Below are positions 1-8,384 of a stretch of DNA of 46,192 nt, piece by piece. The first letter of the stretch is position 1. Every line of letters begins with the position of its first letter. Location of the stretch: positions 1 through 46,192 of the forward strand of contig JAJRRT010000062.1 in NCBI GenBank assembly GCA_024279255.1, given 5' to 3'. Under the pieces are notes generated by a model. The model was not told the origin of the DNA. It saw nothing but the letters and a program-made list of their open reading frames with translations, and did no database searches. The DNA is from Deltaproteobacteria bacterium. GTDB lineage: Bacteria > Desulfobacterota > Desulfuromonadia > Desulfuromonadales > Geopsychrobacteraceae. Position numbers and translations under genes: made by a program.

Positions 1-23
1 ACCCACAGACAACTCTTTTTAAC

Positions 24-51
24 TTGATTTCCTGCCCCAACAGGCTAAAAT
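24..51 (+). promoter_or_regulatory. possible sigma-70 promoter for the dusB operon
   Basis: A TTGATT hexamer at 24-29 and a TAAAAT hexamer at 46-51 are separated by 16 bases. Transcription would start near 58, only about five bases before the dusB ATG, so the mRNA would be almost leaderless. This agrees with the absence of a recognisable Shine-Dalgarno sequence there. The match is partial and lies at the window edge, so another promoter may exist upstream. Confidence 0.3.
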
Positions 52-62
52 GCCTAATTATT

Positions 63-1052
63 ATGCAATCAAAACCACTCAAAATTGGTTCCCTACAGTT
101 AGATAACCCATTAATTCTGGCACCAATGGCAGGGATCACCAGCCTCCCCTTCCGCAAGATAATGAAGTCTTTCGGTGCGTCTCTGGTCTTCACCGAAATG
201 ATCAGCGCAAACGGCCTGATCCGCGACGGTCTAAAAACCTTTGAACTTCTGGAAACATGCCCTGAAGAAAAACCTCTCGGCATCCAGCTGTTTGGTGACG
301 ACCCGACTGTTCTGGCAGCGGCAACTGCGATGGTTGCTGAGCGCGCAGACCTGCTCGATATCAACATGGGCTGCCCGGTAAAAAAGGTCGTACGGAGCGG
401 TGCGGGCAGCGCACTGCTTCAGGACCCGCGACAGGTTGGGCGAATCATAACGGCCGTTCGCGCAAACTTTAACGGCCCCCTAACGATCAAGATCCGATCG
501 GGCTGGGATCAGTCGAGCATCAATTTTCTCGAGGTTGCCAAGATCGCGAGTGCAGCAGGAGTTGATGCGATCTGTCTGCATCCTCGCACCCGCAGCCAAG
601 GTTTTGGTGGGAAAGCCGACTGGCAGCAGATCACAGAATTAAAAGCCAGTAGCAACATCCCAATTATCGGCAGCGGTGACCTCTTTACTGCTGCAGATGC
701 TGCTTGCATGATGAAGACCACAGGATGCGACGCTGTCATGATCGCTCGAGGCGGCTACGGCAACCCATGGATTTTCAGCCAGACTGCCGCGATCCTTCAA
801 GGGGACAAAGCAGAAGAACCGAGCCCGGCGGATCGCTGGCAGACAGCACAGCAGCATCTACACTGGCACGCTGTACAGTTTGGCGAGCATAAAGCCCTGC
901 TTGAGATGCGCAAACATCTTAGTTGGTATGTTCGTGGCTTACCTGGTGCCAGCCACTTTCGCAGCCAACTGCAGAGCCAGACAATCTGGACTGAACTTTT
1001 AAAATATTGCGATGATTTTTTCAGTTTGCTACAGGATGAGACCCATGCCTGA
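63..1052 (+). CDS. dusB: tRNA-dihydrouridine synthase B (NifR3/DusB family)
   Basis: Predicted FMN-dependent enzyme of 329 residues that reduces specific uridines in tRNA to dihydrouridine. The N-terminal TIM barrel opens with the family motif LAPMAGITSLPFR (residues 19-31). The catalytic region NMGCPVKKV (101-109) carries the active-site cysteine C104, followed by the SGAGSALL segment. Later barrel motifs include IKIRSGWD and the phosphate-binding GSGDL and IARGGYGNPW segments. An in-frame TTG lies upstream at 24, but the ATG at 63 matches the usual family N-terminus. The stop overlaps the start of the following histidine kinase gene by eight bases, so the two are probably translationally coupled. 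The family assignment is secure; the exact tRNA position modified is inferred from the family. Confidence 0.94.
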   Translation: MQSKPLKIGSLQLDNPLILAPMAGITSLPFRKIMKSFGASLVFTEMISANGLIRDGLKTFELLETCPEEKPLGIQLFGDDPTVLAAATAMVAERADLLDINMGCPVKKVVRSGAGSALLQDPRQVGRIITAVRANFNGPLTIKIRSGWDQSSINFLEVAKIASAAGVDAICLHPRTRSQGFGGKADWQQITELKASSNIPIIGSGDLFTAADAACMMKTTGCDAVMIARGGYGNPWIFSQTAAILQGDKAEEPSPADRWQTAQQHLHWHAVQFGEHKALLEMRKHLSWYVRGLPGASHFRSQLQSQTIWTELLKYCDDFFSLLQDETHA

Positions 1053-2130
1053 CTCCCAACAACTCTATGCACTGATCGTTGAGAATGTCGGAGAGGCCGT
1101 GATTGCTCTTGATCCGCAAGAGAGAATCAGCCTCTTCAATCCGGCCGCACAAACGCTAACCGGAATGAGCGAAAAACAGTGTCTGGGAAGAATCTTCAGG
1201 GAGTGTTTTGGTCGTCAAAAGGTCCTGTGCAGCCTGGTAGAAAAAGCGCTGACAGAAGGCAGATCGATCGCAGACCACGAAACAGTCGAACTACAGCGAT
1301 CAAAAAAAACATTGCCGGTGAGTGCCACCGTTTCGCCTCTCTTCACCCCGAGTGGCGATCAGAAGGGCGCGGTTCTGATCATGCGTGATCTAACCCAGAT
1401 TCGTACCCTGGAAGATGCAATCCGTCGGGCCGATCGTTTGTCGATGGCTGGCACCATGGCAGCTGGACTCGCTCATGAGATCAAAAACCCGCTTGGTGGT
1501 ATCAAAGGAGCGGCACAACTATTACAAATGGAACTCGAGGCCGGAAGCCCACTGGCAGAATATCCACAGGTGATGATTCGTGAGACCGAGCGCGTCAATA
1601 ATATCATCGAAGAGTTACTCGACCTGTCGAGACCTAAACCGGTGGCCAGGAATGAAGTCAATATCGGCAAAGTCCTGAATGAAATTGTTCTGCTACAAAA
1701 GCAATCCTTTATTGAAAAAAATGCAAAGTTTAAAACCAGCCTTGATCCGAGTATCCCTGCAATCCTCGGAGATCAGAACCTGCTGACTCAGCTCTTTTTA
1801 AACCTGATTAAAAATGCCGGTGAGGCTATAGGGCAGGATGGGGAAATATGCGTTACAACCAGAATCGACTCCGATTATCATCTGAGTTCTCCGGGCGAAC
1901 GCGCAGTCCCACTGGTCCAGATTATTATTGAAGACAATGGTCCTGGAATTCCAGCCGAGCAATATGAACGAATCTTCACTCCGTTTTATACGACAAAAAC
2001 TGGCGGGACCGGGTTAGGACTCGCCACTTGCCAAAAGATCATTAGTGATCATCATGGCCTGCTGAGTGTTAAAAATCGTCAAGAAGGTGGTTGTGTTTTT
2101 ATCGTTTCACTCCCCCTGCATAGACACTGA
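1045..2130 (+). CDS. NtrB-like PAS sensor histidine kinase
   Basis: Soluble histidine kinase of 361 residues with no membrane segment. A PAS domain occupies roughly residues 5-120. The HisKA dimerisation domain has the H-box GLAHEIKNPLGG with the phospho-accepting H144. The HATPase domain has the N-box NLIKNAGEAI, the EDNGPGIP box, the F-box FTPFYTTKTGGTG and GLGLA. This is the NtrB/AtoS subgroup that partners sigma-54 activators. The ATG at 1045 was chosen because AGGATGAG sits four bases upstream and it overlaps the dusB stop. The response regulator follows after about 50 bases. The order dusB (nifR3)-ntrB-ntrC matches a known nitrogen-regulation operon, so a nitrogen role is plausible, but the signal sensed is not visible in the sequence. 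Confidence 0.9.
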   Translation: MPDSQQLYALIVENVGEAVIALDPQERISLFNPAAQTLTGMSEKQCLGRIFRECFGRQKVLCSLVEKALTEGRSIADHETVELQRSKKTLPVSATVSPLFTPSGDQKGAVLIMRDLTQIRTLEDAIRRADRLSMAGTMAAGLAHEIKNPLGGIKGAAQLLQMELEAGSPLAEYPQVMIRETERVNNIIEELLDLSRPKPVARNEVNIGKVLNEIVLLQKQSFIEKNAKFKTSLDPSIPAILGDQNLLTQLFLNLIKNAGEAIGQDGEICVTTRIDSDYHLSSPGERAVPLVQIIIEDNGPGIPAEQYERIFTPFYTTKTGGTGLGLATCQKIISDHHGLLSVKNRQEGGCVFIVSLPLHRH

Positions 2131-2179
2131 TTATTCAATAGAGACAGCAACGTCTCCCATTGCCCCCAAAGGGAAAAAA

Positions 2180-3616
2180 ATGTCAATTCGCCGCATTCTT
2201 GTTGCCGACGATGAAGAGAGCATCCGCTGGGTCTTATCCAAATCTTTAAAAAAACAGGGTTTCAGCATCGATCTCGCCGAAGATGGTCTCGAGGCTCGAC
2301 AGCTTTCAAGAAAAAATCATTACGACCTTGCTGTCATCGATATAAAGATGCCCGGTTTGCAAGGGATTGAACTACTGCAGACTTTGCAGAAAGAGAGCCC
2401 GAAAACCCTGGTCGTGGTGATGACTGCCGAGTCAACTATGGAAAATACGATTGCGGCGATGAAGAATGGTGCATACGACTACCTGACAAAGCCCTTTGAT
2501 CTCGATGCTCTCGATGCCATTATTATTAAGGCCCAAAAAGCAGCGGCCGTATCCGACCAGCTCGGTCAACTTCGTGAAGAAGTTCAAGACCAGTATCGTT
2601 TTGGTCGCACCATCATCGGTAACAGCCAGGCCATGCAGGAAGTCTACAAGATTGTCGGCCGAGTCGCCGCCTCAGACGTAACCGTGCTGGTTACAGGTGA
2701 GAGCGGCACAGGGAAGGAGTTGATTGCCCGAGCTGTCCATTACAACAGTCCTCGCCTGGGAAAACCCTTCATCGCTATAAACTGTGCTGCGATTCCACGA
2801 GAACTCCTTGAGAGTGAACTTTTTGGCCACGAAAAGGGCGCGTTTACCGGTGCGACAGAGCGTAAAGCTGGTAAATTTGAACAAGCCAACGGCGGCACAC
2901 TCTTTCTCGACGAAATAGGCGATATGGCCTTAGAGCTGCAGGCCAAGCTGCTCCGTGTCCTGCAAGAGAAAGAGATCACCCGGACTGGCGGTAGTGGCAC
3001 GCTGCAAATTGATGTCCGAATTATTGCCGCCAGCAACCAAAACCTGCACGAGATGGTACACGACAAAACCTTCCGTGAGGATCTGTTTTACCGTTTGAAC
3101 GTGGTCCCGATTTCCCTGCCACCGCTGCGTGAGCGCATTGAAGATATTGAAGATTTAGCTGAATTCTTTTTGCACCGTGCAACACAGGAGATGGGAGTCA
3201 ACGTCAGCGAGTTGAGCAAGGAGGCCATCACCCTACTCAAACAACACAGCTGGCCAGGAAACATCCGCGAACTGGAGAATCTGATCAAACGCGCCAGCCT
3301 CCTCACTCCAAACCATGTGCTGTTGCCGTCTGACTTTCCTGAGATGGGCATTACTGACGAACGGGAAAACAGGGAAGATTCTCTGGAAGTATTAGTCGCA
3401 CGTAAGCTACAAAACAGCCTTGCACAAATGAACTTGCAAGAGCTCGACAACCTCTACGAAATGGTCCTGCATCAGGTTGAACGACCGCTGATCAACATCA
3501 TTTTGGAGCAAACTCGCTCCAACCAGGTCCGCACAGCCGAAATCCTTGGCATCAACCGCAATACGCTGCGCAAGAAGATTAATACTCTAGGAATTATTGT
3601 AAAACGGAGGGAATAG
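2180..3616 (+). CDS. NtrC-like sigma-54-dependent response regulator
   Basis: A 478-residue activator with three domains. The receiver (about 4-118) has acidic residues D10-D11 and the phosphorylation site D54 in VIDIKMPG. The AAA+ sigma-54 interaction domain has Walker A GESGTGKE (173-180), the sigma-54-contacting GAFTGA loop (220-225) and Walker B LFLDEIGD (241-248). A C-terminal Fis-type helix-turn-helix ends in RNTLRKKI. It is predicted to be phosphorylated by the adjacent kinase and to open sigma-54 promoters by ATP hydrolysis. The ATG at 2180 starts the receiver; the in-frame extension upstream lies inside the kinase gene and looks non-homologous. Length and architecture match NtrC. The regulon is unknown. 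Confidence 0.9.
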   Translation: MSIRRILVADDEESIRWVLSKSLKKQGFSIDLAEDGLEARQLSRKNHYDLAVIDIKMPGLQGIELLQTLQKESPKTLVVVMTAESTMENTIAAMKNGAYDYLTKPFDLDALDAIIIKAQKAAAVSDQLGQLREEVQDQYRFGRTIIGNSQAMQEVYKIVGRVAASDVTVLVTGESGTGKELIARAVHYNSPRLGKPFIAINCAAIPRELLESELFGHEKGAFTGATERKAGKFEQANGGTLFLDEIGDMALELQAKLLRVLQEKEITRTGGSGTLQIDVRIIAASNQNLHEMVHDKTFREDLFYRLNVVPISLPPLRERIEDIEDLAEFFLHRATQEMGVNVSELSKEAITLLKQHSWPGNIRELENLIKRASLLTPNHVLLPSDFPEMGITDERENREDSLEVLVARKLQNSLAQMNLQELDNLYEMVLHQVERPLINIILEQTRSNQVRTAEILGINRNTLRKKINTLGIIVKRRE

Positions 3617-3630
3617 ACAGGCTGAAGCAC

Positions 3631-4548
3631 TCAACGCCGGTAAATTTCCGGGTGATAGCACTTCCATTTGCGGTGCAGCCAAAGCCACATATCAGGGTTT
3701 TGGCGGATTTGCTGTTCAATACAATCGTTTTGGACCTGCACAGCCTCGTCGAGAGGAAGATCATCAATTTTAAGCGCGGGCTCAAAGATCAATCTATGCT
3801 CACCACATTTTTCGCCCCGGACAATAAACATCGGAACCAGGGCAGCGTCATATTTCTGAGCCAGGCTGACGGCGATCGGTAACGTTGACGTTTTGTGATT
3901 AAAGAATTGAGCAGGAATTCCTTCGCGTAGGTTAGCCTTACGATCAGCAAGCAGAAGAAGATCTTCACCATTCTTCAATCCACGGATCGCTTCACGCAGG
4001 CCGTTCTCCTTGTACAGAATCCGCGCGCCGAAACGTTCATGATAAAAGCAGCGTTCCTGCTCGACTAATGGATTTTCGAGCCGCCGTACGATAAAAGAGA
4101 GTGGATTGATCTCGCTGGCATACTTTATCGTTGCATACTCCCAAAGACCAAAGTGACCACTGAGTAGAATAATCTTTTTTTTGTCCCGTCGAGCAGCATC
4201 AAGATGTTCCTGCCCTTCAATCACAATCTTTTGGCAGATCTGCTGACGGCGGGTTTCCGTCATACGGAACATGCTGATCCACTCAAACCCACCAATCCCA
4301 TAGTGCAAAAAATTTCGACGCAGGATGCCAAGTCGCTGCGGGTCATTAAACTCATCACCATAGGCAAATTTAAGATTGATAGCAGCAATCCGTTTAAGCG
4401 GTGCGCCCAGCAGAAAGATTACACCACCAAACAGACGGCCCAACTCGCACCAAAGCACCAATGGCAGAATACGTGACAATAGATTGAGGCCCATCAAGGG
4501 CAGGTAGACAAGATAATCTGAAAAAACAGAAGCTTTAGTACGGTTCAT
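3631..4548 (-). CDS. lipid A biosynthesis (LpxL/HtrB-family) acyltransferase
   Basis: A 305-residue member of the lysophospholipid/lipid A acyltransferase family, which transfers a secondary acyl chain onto lipid A at the inner membrane. A hydrophobic N-terminal segment (about residues 12-50) probably anchors it. The catalytic H-x4-E motif is seen in GHFGLWEY (H132, E137). The region LLLLADRKANLREGIPAQFF corresponds to the substrate-side motif that more often reads DQ...G...FFG in LpxL, so the acyl specificity is uncertain. The ATG is preceded by AGGTGG at short spacing. It lies 60 bases downstream of dnaB on the same strand and converges on the NtrC-like gene with only 14 bases between. No terminator is visible in that gap. 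Confidence 0.85.
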   Translation of the reverse strand: MNRTKASVFSDYLVYLPLMGLNLLSRILPLVLWCELGRLFGGVIFLLGAPLKRIAAINLKFAYGDEFNDPQRLGILRRNFLHYGIGGFEWISMFRMTETRRQQICQKIVIEGQEHLDAARRDKKKIILLSGHFGLWEYATIKYASEINPLSFIVRRLENPLVEQERCFYHERFGARILYKENGLREAIRGLKNGEDLLLLADRKANLREGIPAQFFNHKTSTLPIAVSLAQKYDAALVPMFIVRGEKCGEHRLIFEPALKIDDLPLDEAVQVQNDCIEQQIRQNPDMWLWLHRKWKCYHPEIYRR

Positions 4549-4608
4549 CTGCCACCTGCTGAGTCAGACACAGTTCGACTTTTGACGAAAAGACAGGAAA
4601 GATTCACG

Positions 4609-6003
4609 TTAATAGCCACCGTCAGTACGTTTTGCCTGATTTTCAAAGCGGGTATATTCACCACGAAAAGTCAGGTGTACAGTTCCGATTGCACCGTTAC
4701 GTTGTTTACCGATGATAACCTCGGCATCCATTTCATGCCCCTGATCACAGGTCTTCTCACGGCTCTTACAATCTTCGCAATAGACCGCTTCCCGATAAAC
4801 GAACATGATGACGTCAGCATCCTGCTCGATCGCGCCCGATTCTCGCAAGTCAGACATCATGGGTCGTTTGTCGGTGCGGCTCTCGAGGGAACGATTCAGC
4901 TGTGATAGTGCGACGACTGGCAGACTCAATTCTTTGGCCAGAGCCTTGAGCGAGCGGGAAATTTCAGAGATCTCCTGCTGACGGTTCTCAGTACTGCTGC
5001 CACGCATCAACTGCAGATAATCGATGACAATCAACCCCAGGCCATGTTCAGCTTTCAACCGACGAGCCTTGGAACGCAGTTCAAGGACCGAAATTGCAGG
5101 CGTATCATCTATGAAGAGTTGGGTGTCAGTGAGCTGTCCGGCGGCCATCGTCAGTTTCGGCCAATCCGACTCGCCGAGATTACCAGTCCGCAGGCGTCCC
5201 GCGTCGACTCTTGCCACCGAGCAGAGCAGACGTTGCACCAGCTGCTCCTTGCTCATCTCGAGCGAAAAAACCACGGCCGGAACCTTCTTCTCAGAATGCG
5301 CGGTCGCGTATTCAACCAGATTCAGAGCAAAAGCGGTCTTGCCCATCGAAGGTCGACCAGCGACAATCAACAAATCCCCCGGTTGCAAACCTGCGGTCAT
5401 CTTGTCGAGATCGGTGTAACCGGTCGGCACCCCGGTGACCAACTCTTTACGCTCATAAAGTTCTTCGATATTGCGGAAGGTATCCTTGAGAATGTCGCGG
5501 ACCGGAAAATAAGATGGTCGAGTGCGGTTTTCGGCAATCTCAAAAATCGCTTTTTCGGCACGATCAAGGACCACTTCCATGTCGCCACCTTCGTAGCCAC
5601 TGGTCGCAATATCAGTTGAGACACTGATCAACTTACGCGCAATAGATTTTTCTTTAACCAACTTACAGTAATATTGAATATTGGCCGCCGTCGGCACATA
5701 ATCGACCAAGGTCGCTAAATATCCGCTCCCTCCGGCCTCTTCCATGACATCTTTCAACCTGAGTTGCGCAGACAATGTAACCAGGTCGGCGGGTTCATTC
5801 CGTTCTGAAAGCGCAATCATCGCAGCAAATATCAATTGATGTCCGCGGCGATAGAAATCATCAGCAACAAGATGCTCAAGAGCCCTGTTCAGCGCATCAT
5901 TTTCGAGAAGAACTCCCCCCAACACCGACATCTCAGCTTCGAGGTTTTGCGGTGGAAGGCGGTGACCTGCGGTCTCTTCAGTGTAGTTCATTTCGGTTTT
6001 CAT
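4609..6003 (-). CDS. dnaB: replicative DNA helicase DnaB
   Basis: Hexameric 5'-3' replication fork helicase, 464 residues from the ATG at 6003. The N-terminal primase-interacting domain (about 15-120) begins with PPQNLEAEMSVLGG. The RecA-type motor has Walker A GRPSMGKT (216-223), VFSLEMSKEQL, the Walker B region LIVIDYLQLMRG and ALSQLNRSLE. Between the YRE segment and the conserved EVIIGKQRNG motif is a Cys-rich insertion with C409, C412, C419 and H423, which could bind zinc. The start is supported by AGG just upstream; a second in-frame ATG at 5991 is possible. It follows the rplI operon and its terminator and precedes the acyltransferase gene. Confidence 0.96.
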   Translation of the reverse strand: MKTEMNYTEETAGHRLPPQNLEAEMSVLGGVLLENDALNRALEHLVADDFYRRGHQLIFAAMIALSERNEPADLVTLSAQLRLKDVMEEAGGSGYLATLVDYVPTAANIQYYCKLVKEKSIARKLISVSTDIATSGYEGGDMEVVLDRAEKAIFEIAENRTRPSYFPVRDILKDTFRNIEELYERKELVTGVPTGYTDLDKMTAGLQPGDLLIVAGRPSMGKTAFALNLVEYATAHSEKKVPAVVFSLEMSKEQLVQRLLCSVARVDAGRLRTGNLGESDWPKLTMAAGQLTDTQLFIDDTPAISVLELRSKARRLKAEHGLGLIVIDYLQLMRGSSTENRQQEISEISRSLKALAKELSLPVVALSQLNRSLESRTDKRPMMSDLRESGAIEQDADVIMFVYREAVYCEDCKSREKTCDQGHEMDAEVIIGKQRNGAIGTVHLTFRGEYTRFENQAKRTDGGY

Positions 6004-6064
6004 AGGCCTGCAAGCATAACAAAAAGGAAGAAACTGCAAAAGATAAAACGTGAGAATAAAAGGC

Positions 6065-6100
6065 AAAAGGGCGAACAGACTAAAAGCCTGTCGCCCTTTT
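6065..6100 (-). terminator. intrinsic terminator after rplI
   Basis: On the minus strand a 10-bp stem formed by 6065-6074 and 6091-6100 has GGGCGA/TCGCCC at its core, extends inward by CAG/CTG past a one-base bulge, and continues into T-rich sequence. It lies between the rplI stop and the dnaB start, so it should end the rpsF-rpsR-DUF2232-rplI transcript. dnaB would then need read-through or its own promoter. Confidence 0.75.
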
Positions 6101-6126
6101 CATTCTTCGTGGCTGAAGAAGTAGAA

Positions 6127-6582
6127 TTACGCTTCTTCTGCGAGAGCCTTAACAACAACTTTGATCTGAGCAACGACACCAGCATCAAGTTTGACAGCAA
6201 CTTCATGCTCGCCAAGTGCCTTGATCGGTTCGGTCAGCTGAATCTTCTTGCGATCGATCTCGAGACCGGCATCGACCAGTTTGGCTTCGATATCCATTGA
6301 AGTCACAGAGCCGAAAAGCTTGCCATCTTCACCAGCACGCTGAATAAACTCGCAGGCAACTTTCTCGATACGCGCCTTGATGACTTCAGCATCCTTGGTC
6401 GCTTTTTCCAGCTTGCGGGTCAGTTGACGCTTCTGATGGTCAAGCTCTTTAACAGAGCGCATATCAGCAACAATTGCCAGTCCCTTTGGAAGCAGAAAGT
6501 TACGTGCATAGCCGGGCTTTACCGACACCTGTTCGCCGATGATGCCAAGACCATCGACATTTTCTTTAAGAATGATATTCAT
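6127..6582 (-). CDS. rplI: 50S ribosomal protein bL9
   Basis: A 151-residue large-subunit ribosomal protein. The N-terminal domain carries the signature MNIILKENVDGLGIIGEQVSVKPGYARNFLLPKG (residues 1-34, quoted here in part by its family pattern: GLG, VKPGYARN, LLPKG). A long connecting helix (about 42-75) leads to the C-terminal rRNA-binding domain. Length is typical. GGAGGA lies six bases before the ATG. It is the last gene of the rpsF-rpsR-DUF2232-rplI group, 27 bases after DUF2232, and is followed by an intrinsic terminator. Confidence 0.98.
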   Translation of the reverse strand: MNIILKENVDGLGIIGEQVSVKPGYARNFLLPKGLAIVADMRSVKELDHQKRQLTRKLEKATKDAEVIKARIEKVACEFIQRAGEDGKLFGSVTSMDIEAKLVDAGLEIDRKKIQLTEPIKALGEHEVAVKLDAGVVAQIKVVVKALAEEA

Positions 6583-6609
6583 GACGATTCCTCCATATGT
6601 TAATTCGGT

Positions 6610-7539
6610 TTATAAATCTTTTTTACGCGGCCGACGGAAATCAATCCAAAGATCAAAAATTCCGACACCGGTCACCACCAGTGGTAGCGGGTTCAGCAAA
6701 AAGACCAAAAAATAGATCAGGCCTTTTAAGGCTGGCGGCCAACTCTTGCGTTGTAAAAAACAACAGACGATTGCCAACCCCTGTACAAAATAGAGTGGCA
6801 ATAAAACCGCCAACAGGTTCCGGCCCACCAGAGCTAACGCCGGCAAAGGTATCAGTAAAGAAAAGCCAGCAGCAATCAACAGCCAAATCAGCATGGCTGG
6901 CAAGCGCCACTGAGTAAACTCAACACCCTCAATCTGATACTGATTTTTCTTGAAACGCTGCAAAAGAAGCAGGGTCACAAGATGGATCACCATCACTCCG
7001 CCAGCGTACAAGCCGACGAAGGTTTTACGGATAAAATCAGCAACCTGAACTGCAACATCCTTTAGGTCGTCGATTTGAGATTCGCTGAAACCCGCCTCTG
7101 AATAGGTCTGCATTGCCGTACTAATCTCGGCCTGCAGATAACCATCAATCAGCAGCTTAAACTCTTTCCCACTGAGCGCGATGTAAAACATCAACAACGT
7201 GCCAGCCACCAGCAAGGTAACACCACCGCTGATCAACAAAGCCCGATCCCAGACCTGGCCACGCTTCAACAAACTTGGTAGCAGCAGCGAGGGGACAATA
7301 AAAAGCCCCATATAACTCGTCAGAGCTGAAGTCTCTATCAGCGCTGAGAGTAATGTTACCGACACCAGCACCGCATAGATGCCAGTCGTCAGACCAAAAC
7401 GCATGACCAGATAGCAAATCGGCAAGGCCGACAGCATATTAGTGAACGCGCCAACCGGGCCGAGCCAGTGCGAGCTCAAGAACAAGAGCAACGTCAGGCC
7501 GACACCAGCAATTCCGTAAAGTACAGCTTCCCCTTTCAT
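6610..7539 (-). CDS. DUF2232 (YybS-like) polytopic membrane protein
   Basis: A 309-residue integral membrane protein with about eight hydrophobic segments. Family DUF2232 is found between rpsR and rplI in many bacteria, and that position is what identifies it here. Its function is unknown to me. The central loop (about residues 120-175), between hydrophobic blocks, is polar and probably soluble. The ATG at 7539 was chosen because AAAGGGGAA lies just upstream and the N-terminus then begins directly with the first membrane segment; the longer reading frame would run into rpsR. It sits 25 bases after rpsR and 27 bases before rplI, so it is certainly part of the ribosomal operon. Confidence 0.85.
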   Translation of the reverse strand: MKGEAVLYGIAGVGLTLLLFLSSHWLGPVGAFTNMLSALPICYLVMRFGLTTGIYAVLVSVTLLSALIETSALTSYMGLFIVPSLLLPSLLKRGQVWDRALLISGGVTLLVAGTLLMFYIALSGKEFKLLIDGYLQAEISTAMQTYSEAGFSESQIDDLKDVAVQVADFIRKTFVGLYAGGVMVIHLVTLLLLQRFKKNQYQIEGVEFTQWRLPAMLIWLLIAAGFSLLIPLPALALVGRNLLAVLLPLYFVQGLAIVCCFLQRKSWPPALKGLIYFLVFLLNPLPLVVTGVGIFDLWIDFRRPRKKDL

Positions 7540-7564
7540 GGGGCTTCCCCTTTGCCTTGACGGC

Positions 7565-7837
7565 TTAACGTACCGCGTGAGACCCGGTGTAGGGGAGCAG
7601 CGCAACCTGACGAGCATTCTTGATCGACTCAGCCAGCTGACGCTGATGAGCAGCACAGGTTCCGGAGATGCGACGCGGTACAATTTTGCCACGCTCCGAA
7701 AGGTAAGATTTCAAACTTTCAATATCTTTGTAGTCGATAATCAGATTCTTCTCAGCACAGAAACGGCAGATTTTACGACGGCCGAAACGACGACGAGGAG
7801 CGGGAGCAGATGGACGACTTGCAGATTGTGTAGCCAT
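7565..7837 (-). CDS. rpsR: 30S ribosomal protein bS18
   Basis: A 90-residue small-subunit protein. A basic N-terminal tail (residues 1-20, rich in A, P and R) is followed by the family core [16 protein letters not shown], and the rRNA-binding segment [19 protein letters not shown]. It binds the platform of the 30S subunit as a partner of bS6, whose gene lies immediately upstream. A strong AAGGAG precedes the ATG. The CRFC pair and a third Cys (GTCAAH) leave open zinc binding, as in the C+ forms of this protein. Confidence 0.98.
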   Translation of the reverse strand: MATQSASRPSAPAPRRRFGRRKICRFCAEKNLIIDYKDIESLKSYLSERGKIVPRRISGTCAAHQRQLAESIKNARQVALLPYTGSHAVR

Positions 7838-7868
7838 AACAGGATTCTCCTTCTAAAGCGGTAAACGC

Positions 7869-8294
7869 TTATTCTGCGGTTTCGGTTTTTTCAGACTCAA
7901 CTGCAGCGGCAGCCGGGGCTTCTTCAGCGGCAGCTGGAGCTTCTTCAGCGGCAGCCGGAGCTTCTTCAGCGGCAGCCGGAGCTTCTTCAGCAGGAGCTTC
8001 AACCAGCTCGCCTTCGAAGCGAAGAGTCATAAAACGCAGAACTTTTTCGTCAAGACGCAGGCGACGCTCGTACTCAGCGATCACATCAGCATCGGCTTCA
8101 AAGATGGTCTGCACATAGCAGCCCTTTTCCTGTTTCTGGATTGGGTAAGCCAGCTTACGGGTTCCCCAGTTGTCGAGCTTGAGAATTCCAGCTTTCTGAT
8201 CAGTGAGAATAGTCTGGAACCTCTCCACCATCGCAGTCAGTTCATCACCGACAACTTCAGGGTGGATAATGTACAAGCTTTCGTACTTACGCAT
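7869..8294 (-). CDS. rpsF: 30S ribosomal protein bS6 with a long Ala/Glu/Pro tail
   Basis: A 141-residue small-subunit protein that pairs with bS18 on the 30S platform. The ferredoxin-like core (about 1-97) has RKYESLYIIHPEV, WGTRKLAYPIQKQEKGCYV and EKVLRFMTLR. The last ~42 residues are a low-complexity tail built from EEAPAAA heptads and ending in acidic residues. The heptads are encoded by an almost perfect 21-base tandem repeat. Many bS6 proteins have acidic C-terminal extensions, but a repeat of this regularity is noteworthy. The ATG at 8294 has GAGGAG upstream; the longer frame reaching 8426 includes the leader and is not supported. Confidence 0.97.
   Translation of the reverse strand: MRKYESLYIIHPEVVGDELTAMVERFQTILTDQKAGILKLDNWGTRKLAYPIQKQEKGCYVQTIFEADADVIAEYERRLRLDEKVLRFMTLRFEGELVEAPAEEAPAAAEEAPAAAEEAPAAAEEAPAAAAVESEKTETAE
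7918..7980 (-). repeat. 21-bp coding tandem repeat in rpsF
   Basis: Three head-to-tail copies of 21 bases (7918-7938, 7939-7959, 7960-7980), differing at about one position, followed by a truncated fourth copy up to about 7992. Each unit encodes one EEAPAAA heptad of the bS6 tail. Because the unit is a multiple of three, gain or loss of copies would keep the frame. Confidence 0.9.
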
Positions 8295-8319
8295 TTGAGC
8301 GTCTCCTCTTGGGTTAGTA

Positions 8320-8339
8320 GCCCCGGTCCTGCCCGGAGC
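8320..8339 (-). promoter_or_regulatory. leader hairpin of rpsF mRNA, possible S6:S18 binding element
   Basis: On the minus strand GCTCCGG and CCGGGGC pair over seven base pairs (one G-T) around a six-base loop, ending 25 bases before the rpsF ATG. A conserved leader hairpin containing CCG and bound by the bS6:bS18 dimer is known for rpsF mRNAs in many bacteria. The position and CCG content fit, but I cannot verify the covariance model. Confidence 0.35.
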
Positions 8340-8384
8340 AAGGAAGAAATATCTCCGCCAAACCAATTCAGCGGCAAACGCAGA

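Noticed and set aside
2066..2179. N-terminal extension of the NtrC-like regulator
   Set aside because: The extra residues lie in the kinase gene and its 3' spacer; the receiver domain begins immediately after the ATG at 2180.
5024..5619. Long plus-strand frames of 130-190 codons opposite dnaB
   Set aside because: They lie wholly antisense to a well-supported gene with all DnaB motifs; composition mirrors that gene's codon use.
7918..7992. Short tandem repeats resembling a CRISPR or VNTR locus
   Set aside because: Units are contiguous without spacers and lie inside the rpsF coding frame, encoding a protein heptad repeat.
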